A DNA stretch of 64,000 nt from Stomoxys calcitrans (taxonomy: Eukaryota; Arthropoda; Insecta; Diptera; Muscidae), in the NCBI RefSeq assembly GCF_963082655.1, contig NC_081552.1, positions 49,149,781-49,213,780 of the forward strand, given 5' to 3'. Each line of letters begins with the position of its first letter. Within the stretch, counting starts at the first letter, position 1. The notes under the pieces were generated by a model. That model searched no databases and was not told the DNA's origin. It was given only the letters and a program-made list of their open reading frames with translations. Below, in pieces: positions 35,001 to 44,713 of the stretch. A program made the translations under genes and the position numbers.

Positions 35001-37397
35001 TTGCGTTTCGATGAAGCGAGCACAACGAAAACCTTGGGTATCAAATGGAATGCGCTTACTGATTCTTTCAGTTACACCCTCGGCGCTCTTCCAACAGATC
35101 AGCCCATGAGCAAACGCAAGGTACTGTCTGCCGTTGCTCAGTTATTCGATCCTGCAGGATGGGTGGCTCCCATTGTAATCAGGGCGAAGATACTGATGCA
35201 GCAACTTTGGCTAGAAGGTTTGGATTGGGACGACGAACTCGGCTCAGAAACTCTAATGAAGTGGAATTCTCTGGTATCCGACTTGAATCACGTCGGATCA
35301 ATCTCCATACCCAGATGGCTACAGTACTATCCGACTGATACAGTAGAGATTCACGGGTTCGCCGACGCGTCTCAGGCGGCGATCTGTGCATGCGTCTACA
35401 TTAGGTGTCGGACCTCAAAATCCGTTGTGTTCTCGAATTTACTCGTTGCGAAGAGTAGAGTGGCTCCACTGAAGCCTGTATGCCTACCACGTTTGGAGCT
35501 CAATGGAGCCTTTCTCTTGGCAAAACTTGTCAACATTGTGCTATCCACTTTCGATCTGGACATTAGTGGCATAACTCTTTGGACGGACTCATCCATTGTC
35601 CTTGGATGGTTAACAAAACCACCATGGACATGGGAAACATACGTGGCAAATCGGACGTCCAAGATTCATGACCTTCTTCCAGGGGGGACATGGAGACATG
35701 TCCCTACTCACGACAATCCGGCCGACCTCGGCACAAGAGGTTGTAGGCCGCAAGACCTCACATGCAACTCATTGTGGTTTCATGGCCCAAATTGGCTGAC
35801 GAACCCACCGTCAGAATGGCCAAACAGGAACCCTTTGGTATCCCCTGGAATGGGAAAGCGCATGAATATCCAGGTTATGCACGAGACAGTGGAAGACTCA
35901 GACATCCTGCTCAGATTCTCGTCATACCCCCGAGCACTTAGGGTAGTCTCCTATATATTCAGATTCTACTATAACTGCCTTGCTGAATCTAGAGGGACCA
36001 CTAGTAACTCCTCTCCAATTCTTACCCAAGATGAGGTAAGAAACACGAAATTTCGTCTGATAATGTTGGCCCAGATGAAGTGGTACCCAGACGAATACAA
36101 GCAGGTTAGTAGTTCTGAAGAACTCTCCAACAAAAGCTCACTACAATGTCTGAACCCCTTCCTGGATCGGGACAAGGTCCTACGCGTTAATGGTCGACTC
36201 GCGGCTTGTTCTTTACCCTACAACGAGAGATTTCCTATCATACTTCCAGGGAACTCTCGGCTTTGCCACCTTTATTTGCTCCATTTGCACGAATTTCTCG
36301 CCCACGGTGAATGCATCCTAATGTGTCGTATGATTCAGACAGAATTTCACATCTCACGTCTCAGACCAAGGGTGAAGGGCATTATTCACAAGTGCAAAAC
36401 GTGCATCATCTTCAAGAAGAAGCCTTGCTCCCAGATTATGGCTCCGCTCCCTCTTGACAGATGTACAATAACACCACCATTTCACGTGACGGGCATAGAT
36501 TTCGCAGGGCCCTTTGATCTCAAAAGTTCAGCTCTTCGCAGAGCCCCTCTCTTAAAGGGTTATGTAAGCATTTTCGTGTGCTTCTCTACAAAGGCTGTGC
36601 ATTTAGAGCCATGCTCCGAGCTCTCCACGGCGGCATTTGAAGCCGCCTTTTCTCGATTCGTTGGGAGGCGAGGCCTACCTCGAAAGGTAGTATCTGATAA
36701 TGGCAGGAATTTCGTGGGTGCCAGTCGAAAGATGCTACGAGAGTTTAGGAGTTTCATTCAGGTTGCAGCAAGCGACATTGCTGAGAGGTACTCTACACAG
36801 GGCTTTGAGTGGCAGTTTATACCCCCTCATGCTCCACATATGGGTGGGCTTTGGGAATCGGCCGTGAAATGTTTTAAGCACCATTTCAGGAGAGTGGCTG
36901 GCGCTCATTTATTCACGTTCGAGCAATTTGCCACATTACTTGCTCGTATTGAAGGAGTTCTGAACTCTCGCCCCATCTCTGCCGTCTCTGAGGATCCGAA
37001 TGATCTCACGGCGCTGACTCCCGGACATTTTTTAAAAGGCGCTCCGATAATGTCATTTCCCGAGCCTTTGGCTGGGGATATCTCCGTGGTAAATAGGTGG
37101 GTGAAGTTGAAGGCCATCCATCACCAGTTTGCTATACGATGGAAAGAGGAGTATCTGAGGACGCTGCAGAAGCGTTATAAATGGAAGACCACTTCTCCCA
37201 ATGTGAAGGTCGGTGATCTTGTAGTCGTAATGGACGATCTACTACCGCCTAGTGACTGGCGACTGGGAAGAGTGTCTAAGACCTACAGCGGTTCCGATAG
37301 GAACACCAGAATTGCGGATGTGAAGATCGCATCCGGGGTCATTACTCGACCAATCGTTAAACTATGTCACTTACCCATACTTGATCAAACCCAATAG
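32034..37397 (+). CDS. BEL/Pao gag-pol polyprotein, 1787 aa, uninterrupted
   Basis: One frame encodes all retrotransposition functions, presumably cleaved by its own protease. In order: a DUF1759-type gag domain (about 166-310, EVFKGGYEEWPSF); three Cys/His knuckles (370-434, CPLC...CINC...CIIC..HH.LLH); an aspartic protease with D520 in LIDPGSQ; reverse transcriptase with D857 (GDIQKMYRQI) and YVDD at 933-936; RNase H with D1111, E1155, D1185 and D1231; an integrase with H1419, H1424, C1454 and C1457 and the DDE triad D1489, D1555 and E1608; and a C-terminal DUF5641-type domain (about 1665-1780) usual in this superfamily. The first ATG after the pyrimidine-rich stretch was taken as start. 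The protease has DPG where D-S/T-G is standard. No stop or frameshift occurs. Confidence 0.97.
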   Translation: MNLEEATTDMASLPSGSNPLSNPTSAIKTSSNQDKFLFDCDHLINFCTQFEQSDIQDQTDSVLEVKLEDLENRWQRLQATYEGLMLAPRSVNTKDYRDNARVNFNASSEAYYMARSQILDILRISGGNARQNARHSLIPAYIPQPSVDHSSQEVAASYIKVPPCDTEVFKGGYEEWPSFRDMFTAVYVNHPKLTRAQKLYHLRNKTRGAAGAIVKRFTLCDENFELAWSALKARYENKRVLVDNQLKVLFNIPMASVENSEAIHKIQSTVNDCLCTLETLDVNVESWDPILLYLVSTKLPDETLALWEQSLKSHRDLPTWKQLDEFLINRYEIVERLSSIKATKTRSSLPSQSSGKVQTYHSQEKLSSSCPLCSSDHTIRSCGQFRKYTAQQRIDFAYKHKLCINCLSSSHLKTNCKSVNTCIICHKPHHTLLHLRSNPEVETEDQATHSSREDDKGQMKSSGMNSRNTGHNEAPSTSGAKRPSHVQANFSSNNEMILLRTALVRVEHQGELFTLRALIDPGSQRTFITQRIQKRLQIPTSKAHFEIFGIGEQTQTSNKECQLVIVAEKYDVRFTVSAIVLPKMTKWLPSVSFEISNPSELEELDLADPNFNKSAQIDLILGNDSERFINMEGIRRNICGDTSAYNTVFGWVLSGPMQTERILSFSTNVVESEDIEISELLRKFWEQEEVPIAPPLCEDDQFCEEFYSKTTSRSPDGKYVVRLPFKAEFSDSLSLGSSRFLALAQYNRMETKLSNDPELKTEYNSVLNEYISLDHAQETSSQEINCDGRYNSFYLPHHAVVRPEHKSTKVRIVFNASRRSKSGYSLNDVLRTGPTLQTDLTSVILNWRRYRYVFCGDIQKMYRQIWLHPIDRAYQRILFRPDPNGPVKDFELKTVTFGLNCAPFLAIRTLLQLASDSEDEFPNVAKTLRKETYVDDILSGGFTIEDTIRKQEDLISVLGQAGFPLVKLTANDPQLLARLPKESLYDSDFLRFDEASTTKTLGIKWNALTDSFSYTLGALPTDQPMSKRKVLSAVAQLFDPAGWVAPIVIRAKILMQQLWLEGLDWDDELGSETLMKWNSLVSDLNHVGSISIPRWLQYYPTDTVEIHGFADASQAAICACVYIRCRTSKSVVFSNLLVAKSRVAPLKPVCLPRLELNGAFLLAKLVNIVLSTFDLDISGITLWTDSSIVLGWLTKPPWTWETYVANRTSKIHDLLPGGTWRHVPTHDNPADLGTRGCRPQDLTCNSLWFHGPNWLTNPPSEWPNRNPLVSPGMGKRMNIQVMHETVEDSDILLRFSSYPRALRVVSYIFRFYYNCLAESRGTTSNSSPILTQDEVRNTKFRLIMLAQMKWYPDEYKQVSSSEELSNKSSLQCLNPFLDRDKVLRVNGRLAACSLPYNERFPIILPGNSRLCHLYLLHLHEFLAHGECILMCRMIQTEFHISRLRPRVKGIIHKCKTCIIFKKKPCSQIMAPLPLDRCTITPPFHVTGIDFAGPFDLKSSALRRAPLLKGYVSIFVCFSTKAVHLEPCSELSTAAFEAAFSRFVGRRGLPRKVVSDNGRNFVGASRKMLREFRSFIQVAASDIAERYSTQGFEWQFIPPHAPHMGGLWESAVKCFKHHFRRVAGAHLFTFEQFATLLARIEGVLNSRPISAVSEDPNDLTALTPGHFLKGAPIMSFPEPLAGDISVVNRWVKLKAIHHQFAIRWKEEYLRTLQKRYKWKTTSPNVKVGDLVVVMDDLLPPSDWRLGRVSKTYSGSDRNTRIADVKIASGVITRPIVKLCHLPILDQTQ

Positions 37398-37553
37398 GGG
37401 AAATTATTACCGCATAAGTGTGTCTGCTTCTCCCCTCATTTCCATTTCCTTTACTTTTCATACCCGTTTATATACTCTATCTCACTCTCATTTGTTTTCT
37501 CATTTCTTGCTTACCTCAACAGTCAATAAACATCTGTCTACTTTCAGGTCAAA

Positions 37554-38189
37554 ATGAGTGCCCAAAACCTCTACAAGTGCATGTTGTGCAAAAAACGCCA
37601 TGCCCTCAGATACTGCCCAATTTTCATCCAGATGACGGTGGAGGACAGGAGGGTAGTAGTTCGACAGCACAACTACTGCCGAAATTGTCTGGCGAAAAGC
37701 CACACACTTGATGACTGCCAGTCGGCAGAGACTTGTCGAAAATGTGGGTTTCGGCATCACACCATGCTGCACCCACGAAAACTCACCTTCAACTCCAGCA
37801 GCTCTACCATCACCACCAAATCGACCTCATCAAGACAACAACCCCAAAAGAAACCACCAACTTTAGCACGGCCTCGACGACAACAATCAACATCAACTCC
37901 GGCCCAACGCAAACAACCAGCTAAATCACGCCTTGGCCAACGTCAACACACAGCCTCAGCTGGTCAACAACAGCGACAACCCAAAAAACGCTACAGGTCT
38001 CAGAGTCAAAGAGGCCGCCTGCCACCAAAGCCAAGACCTCAGCAAAAGCCAAGACCTCAACAGAAGCCAAAGCCACAGAAAGCCAAAAAAAGACGCTCAG
38101 CAGCCCCTCAACCGAATTACTTGATACTGTCAGAGGCTATAAAGTCCTTGGCGACCGTACTTTGCGCTTCCTCATCAAATTTTGCGTAA
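37554..38189 (+). CDS. Accessory BEL ORF2: gag-type zinc-knuckle protein with basic tail, 211 aa
   Basis: This separate frame lies 156 bp after gag-pol and stops 17 bp before the 3' LTR, the place of env in other elements. Residues 9-73 repeat the Cys/His layout of the gag knuckles: C9, C12, H16, C21; C42, C45, H50, C55; C61, C64, H69, H73. Residues 76-190 are rich in Lys, Arg, Gln and Pro (PRPQQKPRPQQKP-type repeats), as in RNA-binding tails. No signal peptide or membrane segment is seen, so it is not an envelope protein. Two pyrimidine-preceded acceptors (CAACAG ending 37522; TTTCAG ending 37547) sit just before an AAAATG start, suggesting a spliced subgenomic mRNA. An RNA-binding or nucleocapsid-like role is inferred. 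Confidence 0.8.
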   Translation: MSAQNLYKCMLCKKRHALRYCPIFIQMTVEDRRVVVRQHNYCRNCLAKSHTLDDCQSAETCRKCGFRHHTMLHPRKLTFNSSSSTITTKSTSSRQQPQKKPPTLARPRRQQSTSTPAQRKQPAKSRLGQRQHTASAGQQQRQPKKRYRSQSQRGRLPPKPRPQQKPRPQQKPKPQKAKKRRSAAPQPNYLILSEAIKSLATVLCASSSNFA

Positions 38190-38206
38190 CCGCAAGGCCG
38201 GCGCCA

Positions 38207-38717
38207 TGGACAAATTTGCATTTGTCCCTTAAAAATTAAGAACATATCGTAGAATAAGTTGTATGAATTATTGAATTGTATTGTGAATTGATATGAATTG
38301 TCTAGCGTATAAGAGATCCTTTTTTGCCATCCGTACTAGATTGTAAGACTATTGTGAATTGTTAGTTATAAGCCTTTTAGTACTGCAGCTCACTTGCCCT
38401 TTCTGTAATTTTTAAAACTTCACTTCTTCCACAACCGCAGCAAGGTGAGCATCCACACTCTTTTCTCCTCTCCTAATAAAACCCTTACCTTTGTAATCTC
38501 GCAACCGAAACACTTACCATCTTTTTATTTCCACTTGTCTCTTTTGGGTTTATCTCCTCTTTTTTCTAACTTATTATTCCTCTGTGCGTGAGGAATAATA
38601 AGCTTAGTAAACCGCCTAAATTACAGTCCACTCATCATCAGCCATCGAGGGAATTCCGATTGTGACGTCATCTCTCTCGATCACTCACCCCCGCTCCGTC
38701 TACATTGGAATCCCACT
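38207..38717 (+). repeat. 3' LTR of the BEL/Pao element, clipped by 8 bp
   Basis: It is identical to the 5' LTR apart from one extra T, but stops at CCCACT without the final CTTGTTCA. AATAAA is at 38475-38480. The bases upstream (CAAGGCCGGCGCCA) are not a normal purine-rich tract. Confidence 0.9.
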
Positions 38718-39737
38718 ACATTAAACCATATTTGGCACAGTTATTGGATATCATAACAAAACACGTAGTGCAAAATTTCATTCCAATCGGATAAGAATTG
38801 CGCATTCTAGAGGCTCAAGAAGTCAAGACCCAAGAACGGTTTATATTGCAGCTATATCAGGCTATGGACCGATGTGAACCATACTTGGCACAGTTGTTGG
38901 ATATCATAACAAAACACATCGTGCAAAATTTCATTCCACTCGGATAGGAATTGCGCACTTTAGAGGCTCAAGAAGTCAAGACCCCAGATCGGTTTATATG
39001 GCAGCTATATCAGGTTATAAACCGATTTAAACCATACTTGGCACAATTGTTGGATATAATAACGAAACACGTCGTGCAAGATTTCATTCCAATCGGATAA
39101 GAATTGCGCACTCTAGAGGCTCAAGAAGTCAAGACCCAAGATCGGTTTATATGGCAGCTATATCAGGTTATAAACCGATTTGAACCATACTTGGCACAGT
39201 TGTTGGATATCGTAACAAAACACGTCGTGTAAAATTTCATCCCAATCGGATAAAAATTGCGCACTCTAGAGGCTCAAGAAGTCAAGACCCAAGATCGGTT
39301 TATATGGCAGCTATATCAAAACATGGACCGATATGGCCCATTTACAATACCAACCGACCTACACTAATAAGAAGTATTTGTGCAAAATTTCAAGCGGCTA
39401 GCTTTACTCCTTCGGAAGTTAGCGTGCTTTCGACAGACAGACGGACGGACGGACGGACAGACGGACGGACGGACGGACAGACGGACGGACATGGCTAGAT
39501 CGACATAAAATTTCACGACGATCAAGAATATATATACTTTATAGGGTCTCAGACGAATATTTCGAGTAGTTACAATCACAATGACGAAATTAGTATACCC
39601 CCCATCTTATGGTGGAGGATATAAAAAAAATATGTTTTTATAGAAATTTTTCTCAAAATTAAATTTCAGTAAAAATTTTTCACAGCACTTTCTTGTTGGA
39701 AATTATTCCGAAATTTAGTCTTTTAGACATTTTTTTA

Positions 39738-41028
39738 TTTTTATACCCACCACCGAAGGATGGGGGTATATTCATTTTGTCATTCCGATTGCAACACATC
39801 GAAATATCCATTTCCGACCCTATAAAGTATGTATATTCTTGATCAGCGTAAAAATCTAAGACGATCTAGACATGTCCGTCCGTCTGTCTGTTGAAATCAC
39901 GCTACTTTAAGAATAGAGATATTGAAAGCTGAAACTTTGCACAGATTCTTTGTTTTGTCCATAAGCTGGTTAAGTTTGAAGATGGGCTATATGGGACTAT
40001 ATCTTGATAAAGCCCCCATATAGACCGATTTGCCGATTTAGGGTCTTAGGCCCATAAAAGCCACATTTATTATCCGATTTTGCCGAAATTTGGCACAGTG
40101 AGTTAAGTTAAGCCCCTCGACATAGTACTGCAATATGGCTCAAATCGGTTCAGATTTGGATATAGCTGCCATATAGACCGATCTCTCGATTTAAGGTTTT
40201 GGGTCCATAAAAGGCGCATTTGTTGTCCGATGTCGCCGAAATTTGGGACAGTGAGTTATGTTAAGTCCCTCGACGTTGTTCTGCAATATGGTACAGATCG
40301 GTCTAGATTTGGATATAGGTGCCAAACAGTACGATTTCTCGATTTTAGGTTTCGGGTCCATAAAAGGCGCATTTATTGTCCGATTTCGTCGAAATTTGGG
40401 TCAGTAAGTTGTGTTAGGCCCTTCGACATTCGTATGCAACTTTGCCCAAATCGCTCCAAATTTGGATATAGCTGCCATATAGATATCTTGATATTTCGAT
40501 TTAAAGTCCTGGCCCGATAAAAGGAGTATTTACATTCCGATTTTGTTAGGCTTTTCGACATTTGTGTCGTATATGGTTCAGATCGGTTTATTTTTAGATA
40601 TAGCTTCTTAAAACACCAATGTCTTGGTATACACAATTGAACAATGACCAGATCGGAACATATTTCGTTATATTTGGTTGCCCAAAAAGTAATTGCGGAT
40701 TTTTCATATAGTCGGCATTGACAAATTTTTTCACAGCTTGTGACTCCGTAATTGCATTCTTTCTTCTGTCTGTTATCAGCTGTTACTTTTAGCTTGCTTT
40801 AGAAAAAAAGTGTAAAAAAAGTATATTTGATTAAAGTTCATTCTAAGTTTTATTAAAAATACATTTACTTTCTTTTAAAAAATCCGCAATTACTTTTTGG
40901 CCAAACCAATAGTTGCTATGGGGCATAAGGTATGCATTTGCATCAGATTTTGACAAAATGTGGTTAATATATATACCTGAGGTGGTGGGTAATCCGACCG
41001 GGCCGAACTTAGAGCTTTTTTACTTTTT
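39738..41028 (+). mobile_element. Mini-me/DINE-1-like element, subfamily B, with a MITE inside
   Basis: It starts TTTTTATACCCACCACCGAAGG, with (GTCY)n at 39874-39890, and four monomers reach 40672. After the MITE it resumes GTTGCTATGGGGCATAAGG and ends GGTGGTGGGTAA, GACCGGGCCGAAC and TTTTTTACTT. The hairpin has lost part of one arm. Confidence 0.88.
40673..40909 (-). mobile_element. Mariner-type MITE, 237 bp
   Basis: Termini read TTTGGTTGCCCAAAAAGTA and its inverse (right tip CCAAACCAA), with TA on both sides (40671-40672, 40910-40911). Its interior is the reverse complement of the copies at 44.2 and 56.7 kb. There is no ORF. Confidence 0.9.
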
Positions 41029-41825
41029 TTTCAAAAATGTTTTTTTTTTTTCAATTTTTACCCCCACAGTTCAAGCGTGTGTTTACCCTATAAAGCAAAG
41101 ATGTTTTGCGTTCGTTGTTTACCTTTCTCTCATTGTTTGTATCTTCGCAATACTACTGCCTTTTATAGAAGTTATCAACACAATTAGCAAATATGAGATA
41201 GAAATACAAGAAAATTGTAATTAAAGATATGATGGGTATTGGTGTTTGTCTGGTAGGTAAATTTGTTTTAGAAATAACAATACAATGTTTACCTCTCGAC
41301 ACACAGGTACCAATTGGAAATGAAAGTCAAATACCAATGAATTTCAAACAATAAGACAAGTGAGTTTACAGTTTATAGAAATCCAGGTTTCCTAGACATT
41401 ATGGGGGAAGTTTAGGCTTATCTTGAAGCCGTTCTTGAGGCTGAGTGTGAGCCCACTATCGTAAGGATTTTTTTTTTCTAATTTGGCTGAATTTTTGTAT
41501 GTGCTTTTTGCTTATGACCTTCAACATCTGTGCTTAGTATGGTTAAAAATCGACCAATATCCAAATTGCTTGCATATGGCACCTGGCGGGCGACACTCTT
41601 AACCTATTTTCCATGACTTTTGTTTGTGATTTTCTGTCAAGATCTCGAACATGTTTGCTACGCATGGTTTGAATCGATGCATAAACTGATGAATCCTATG
41701 GAGGGCACCGTTTATATGTAGTCAAAATGTTGCAAGCAATATGGCGTTATGACTTGCAACATATAGGTTAGGTTAGCCTATCTGAGCCTCTTTTCCACAA
41801 AGACCACATATAACTCCAATATTTA
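41029..41825. other. Unclassified spacer with decayed mini-me monomers
   Basis: A 103-codon frame (40913-41224) spans the repeat edge and lacks any domain. From about 41470 to 41760 weak monomer traces are visible (AATTTGGCTGAATTTTTG, GACCTTCAACATCTG). Confidence 0.5.
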
Positions 41826-42016
41826 CAGTGCCGGTCAAAATAATAGCACCAGAAAGGTTACCTGCACAATGGTGTACAATATACACATTAAATTAGTTTT
41901 TATGGGGAAGATTGACAATTATGTTATCCTTTGAAAACGTATACATTTGTCCATCATATTGCATTTGTGTGTATTCTAATCGATTTTTCATGTTGGAGTA
42001 GAGCTAACTAACTAAA

Positions 42017-43512
42017 CAACAAGTAAAAGAGTGTTAAGTTCGGCCTGGTCGAATCTTATATACCCTCCACAATGGATCGCATTTGTCGAGTTCTTTTCCC
42101 GGCATCTCTTCTTAGGCAAAAAAGGATAAAAGAAAAGATTTGCTCTGCTATTAGAGCGATATCAAGATATGGTTCGGTTTGGACCACAGTTAAATTATAT
42201 GTTGGAGACCTGTGTAAGATGTTAGCCAATTCGAATAAGAATTGCGCCCTTTGGGGGCTCAAGAAGTAAAATAGAGAGATCGATTTATATGGGAGCTGTA
42301 TCGGAGGCCACCGTAGCGCAGAGGTTAGCATGTCCGCCTATTACGCTGAACGCCTGGGTTCGAATCCTGGCGAGACCATTAGAAAAAACAAAAAATTTGA
42401 GCGGTGGTTTTCCCCTCCTAATGCTGGCAACATTTGTGAGGTACTATGCCATGTAAAACTTCTCTCCAAAGAGGTGTCGCACTGCGGCACGCCGTTCGGA
42501 CTCGGCTAAAAAAGGAGGCCGCTTATCATTGAGCTTGAATCGGACTGCACTCATTGATATGTGAGAAGTTTGCCCCTGTTCCTTAGTGGAATGTTCATGG
42601 GCAAAATTTGAAATTTGCATTTTTGCTGTATCGGGCTATATACCAATTCAAACCATAATAAAAACGTATGTTTATGGTCATGAGAGGATCCATCGTACAA
42701 AATTTCAGGCAAATCGGATAATAATTGCGACCTCTAGACGCTCAAGAAGTCAAGATACCAGACCGGTTTATATGGCAGCTATATCAGGCCATGGACCGAT
42801 TTTAACCATACTTGCCACAGTTGTTGGATATCACAACAAAACACGTCGTGCAAAATTTCATTCCAATCGGATAAGAATTGCGCGCTCTAAGGGCTCAAGA
42901 AGTCAAGACCCAAGATCGGTTTATATGGCAGCTATATCAGGTTATGAACCGATTTGAACCATACTTTGCATAGTGGTTGGATATCATAACTAAACACGTC
43001 GCGCAAAATTTCATTGCAATCGGATACGAATTGCGCGCTCTAAGGGCTCAAGAAGTCAAGACCCAAGATCGGTTTATATGGCAGCTATATCAGATTATGA
43101 ACCGATTTGAACCATACTTTGCACAGTTGTTGGATGTCATAGCAAAACACGTCATGCAAAATTTCATTCTAATCGGATGATAATCGCGCACTCTAGAGAC
43201 TCAAGAAGTCAAGACCCAAGATCGGTTTATATGGCAGCTATATCAAAACATGGACCGATATGGCCCATTTACAATACCAACCGACCTACACTAATAAGAA
43301 GTATTTGTGCAAAATTTCAAGCGGCTAGCTTTACTCCTTCGGAAGTTAACGTGCTTTCGACAGACAGACGGACGGACTAGGCTAGATCGACATAAATTGT
43401 CGCGACGATCAAGAATATATATACTTTATGGGGTCTCAGACGAATATTTCGAGTAGTTGCAAACAGAAGGACGAAATTAGTACACCCCCATCCCATGGTG
43501 GAGGGTATAAAA
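42017..43512 (-). mobile_element. Mini-me/DINE-1-like element, subfamily A, with a SINE inside
   Basis: It starts AACAAGTAAAAGAGTGTTAAG (hairpin mutated to GGCCTGGTCGAA), and the left module runs to 42304. After the SINE, monomers continue to the (GACG)n run (43364-43376) and the GGTGGAGGGTATAA end. Confidence 0.9.
42305..42624 (+). mobile_element. tRNA-derived SINE, 320 bp
   Basis: The A box TAGCGCAGAGG (42314-42324) and B box GGTTCGAATCC (42357-42367) lie at tRNA spacing, followed by a non-tRNA body. A perfect 10-bp target duplication GCTGTATCGG brackets it (42295-42304, 42625-42634). It is unrelated in body to the 165-bp SINEs. Confidence 0.93.
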
Positions 43513-43589
43513 AATCGACATGGATAACTCTCTCCTTAAGAGCGCAGAATAAAATCATGGATGTCGAGGATTCTATGTCAAGATATATA

Positions 43590-44466
43590 TGGAGGGATTT
43601 CAGCAAACAGACTGTCGAAAATGTCTGTATTCTCTATGAATAACGACGATCTAGTACTTTGTGATATTTAAAACGTTATTTGCGATGTGGCAAATGGAAT
43701 GCCAAAATGGTCAACTCTTTGGTAGTGGGTATTAAAACATATAACGAATTTCAGGATTGTAGTACATTTGGTAGGTTTTGGCCGGGTTTAGTAGGAGGCT
43801 CATGAAGTCAAATCGGGAGGTCGGTTTATGTGGGAGCTATATCAGGTTTATGGCCTGAGTTCATTGGAAAAGTCATTGTACAAAACGTCAGCAAAATCTG
43901 ATAAGAATTGGGCCCTCTAGAGGCCCAAGAAGTAAAGTCTTTAGATCGGTTTATATGGGAGCTATATCTACATATGGACCGATATGGCCCATTTACAATC
44001 CCAACCGACCTCATTAATAGGAAGTTTTTGTGCAAAATTTCAATCGCCTAGCTTTCCTCCTTGGAAAGTTAGCGTGCTTTCCACAGACAGAGAGACAGAT
44101 GGACAGACGGACGGACATGGCTAGATGGACTTAAAATGTCAAGACGATCAAGAATATATATATTGGGTTGCCCAAAAAGTAATTGCGGATTTTTTAAAAG
44201 AAATTAAATGCATTTTTAATAAAACTTAGAATGAACTTTAATCAAATATACTTTTTTTACACTTTTTTTCTAAAGCAAGCTAATAGTAACAGCTGATAAC
44301 TGACAGAAGAAAGAATGCAATTACAGATTCACAAGCTGTGAAAAAACTTGTCAACGCCGACTATATGAAAAATCCGCAATTACTTTTTGGGCATCCCAAT
44401 ATATATATATATATATATATAGTTCATGAGGTCTTGGATCAATATTTTGAAGTGTTGCAAACAAAC
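43590..44466 (-). mobile_element. Two decayed mini-me pieces, the second carrying a MITE in its (TA)n run
   Basis: A terminal scrap (GCAAATGGAATGCCAAAATGG ... GTAGTGGGTATTA) ends near 43736. A second piece from about 43780 has two monomers, a (GACAGACG)n run near 44085-44118, the core, and (TA)n interrupted at 44163-44399, then TTGAAGTGTTGCAAAC. Its TACCACC end is lost. Confidence 0.75.
44163..44399 (+). mobile_element. Mariner-type MITE, 237 bp
   Basis: It has TTGGGTTGCCCAAAAAGTA at the left and its inverse at the right (one mismatch, GGGCATCCC), with TA at both sides. It landed inside a pre-existing TATATA tract. Confidence 0.93.
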
Positions 44467-44713
44467 AAGAAATAAAAGCCATTGAAATGTAATATAGGGT
44501 ATCTGGAGCTCTTTTTCCTAAGAAAGATGTCAAAATCTTGTCCATTTATTTGGAAAGCGTTGCTTTGCGATCATTACATACTAATATCAAATATCAAAAA
44601 TTTTTGATTGTTGGAAACTCTAATTAAAACCCCCAAATGGTTCCTGTTTCTATTGTATCAACATAATTTTTGGCCTATTCGTTGTATAAGGTGCTACTAT
44701 TTCGAATGCTGAT

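Larger units (their letters stand above)
28119..38717 (+). mobile_element. BEL/Pao LTR retrotransposon, about 10.6 kb, apparently coding-complete
   Basis: Near-identical LTRs enclose a candidate tRNA primer site, a 3.4-kb leader, one gag-pol frame and a second small ORF. The only LTR difference noticed in their shared 510 bp is one T in a homopolymer, so the insertion is young. The 3' LTR lacks the last 8 bp of the 5' LTR, and no target-site duplication is visible. Confidence 0.95.
27051..39624 (-). mobile_element. Mini-me/DINE-1-like element, subfamily A, split by the BEL/Pao insertion
   Basis: The hairpin end is at 27051 and monomers run to 28118. They resume at 38718, with (GGAC)n at 39440-39489, the core and (TA)n after it, and GGTGGAGGATATAA at 39624. 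The two monomers before the insertion (27781-28118) recur after it (38840-39177) with only three differences. Confidence 0.9.

Noticed and set aside
37733..38124. Alternative-frame ORFs inside the BEL second ORF
   Set aside because: The 37554 frame contains an ordered set of twelve Cys/His ligands matching gag. The other frames are low-complexity by-products.
42314..42367. A real tRNA gene
   Set aside because: The A and B boxes are present, but a 250-bp body follows and a target duplication brackets the whole. It is a SINE, not a functional tRNA.
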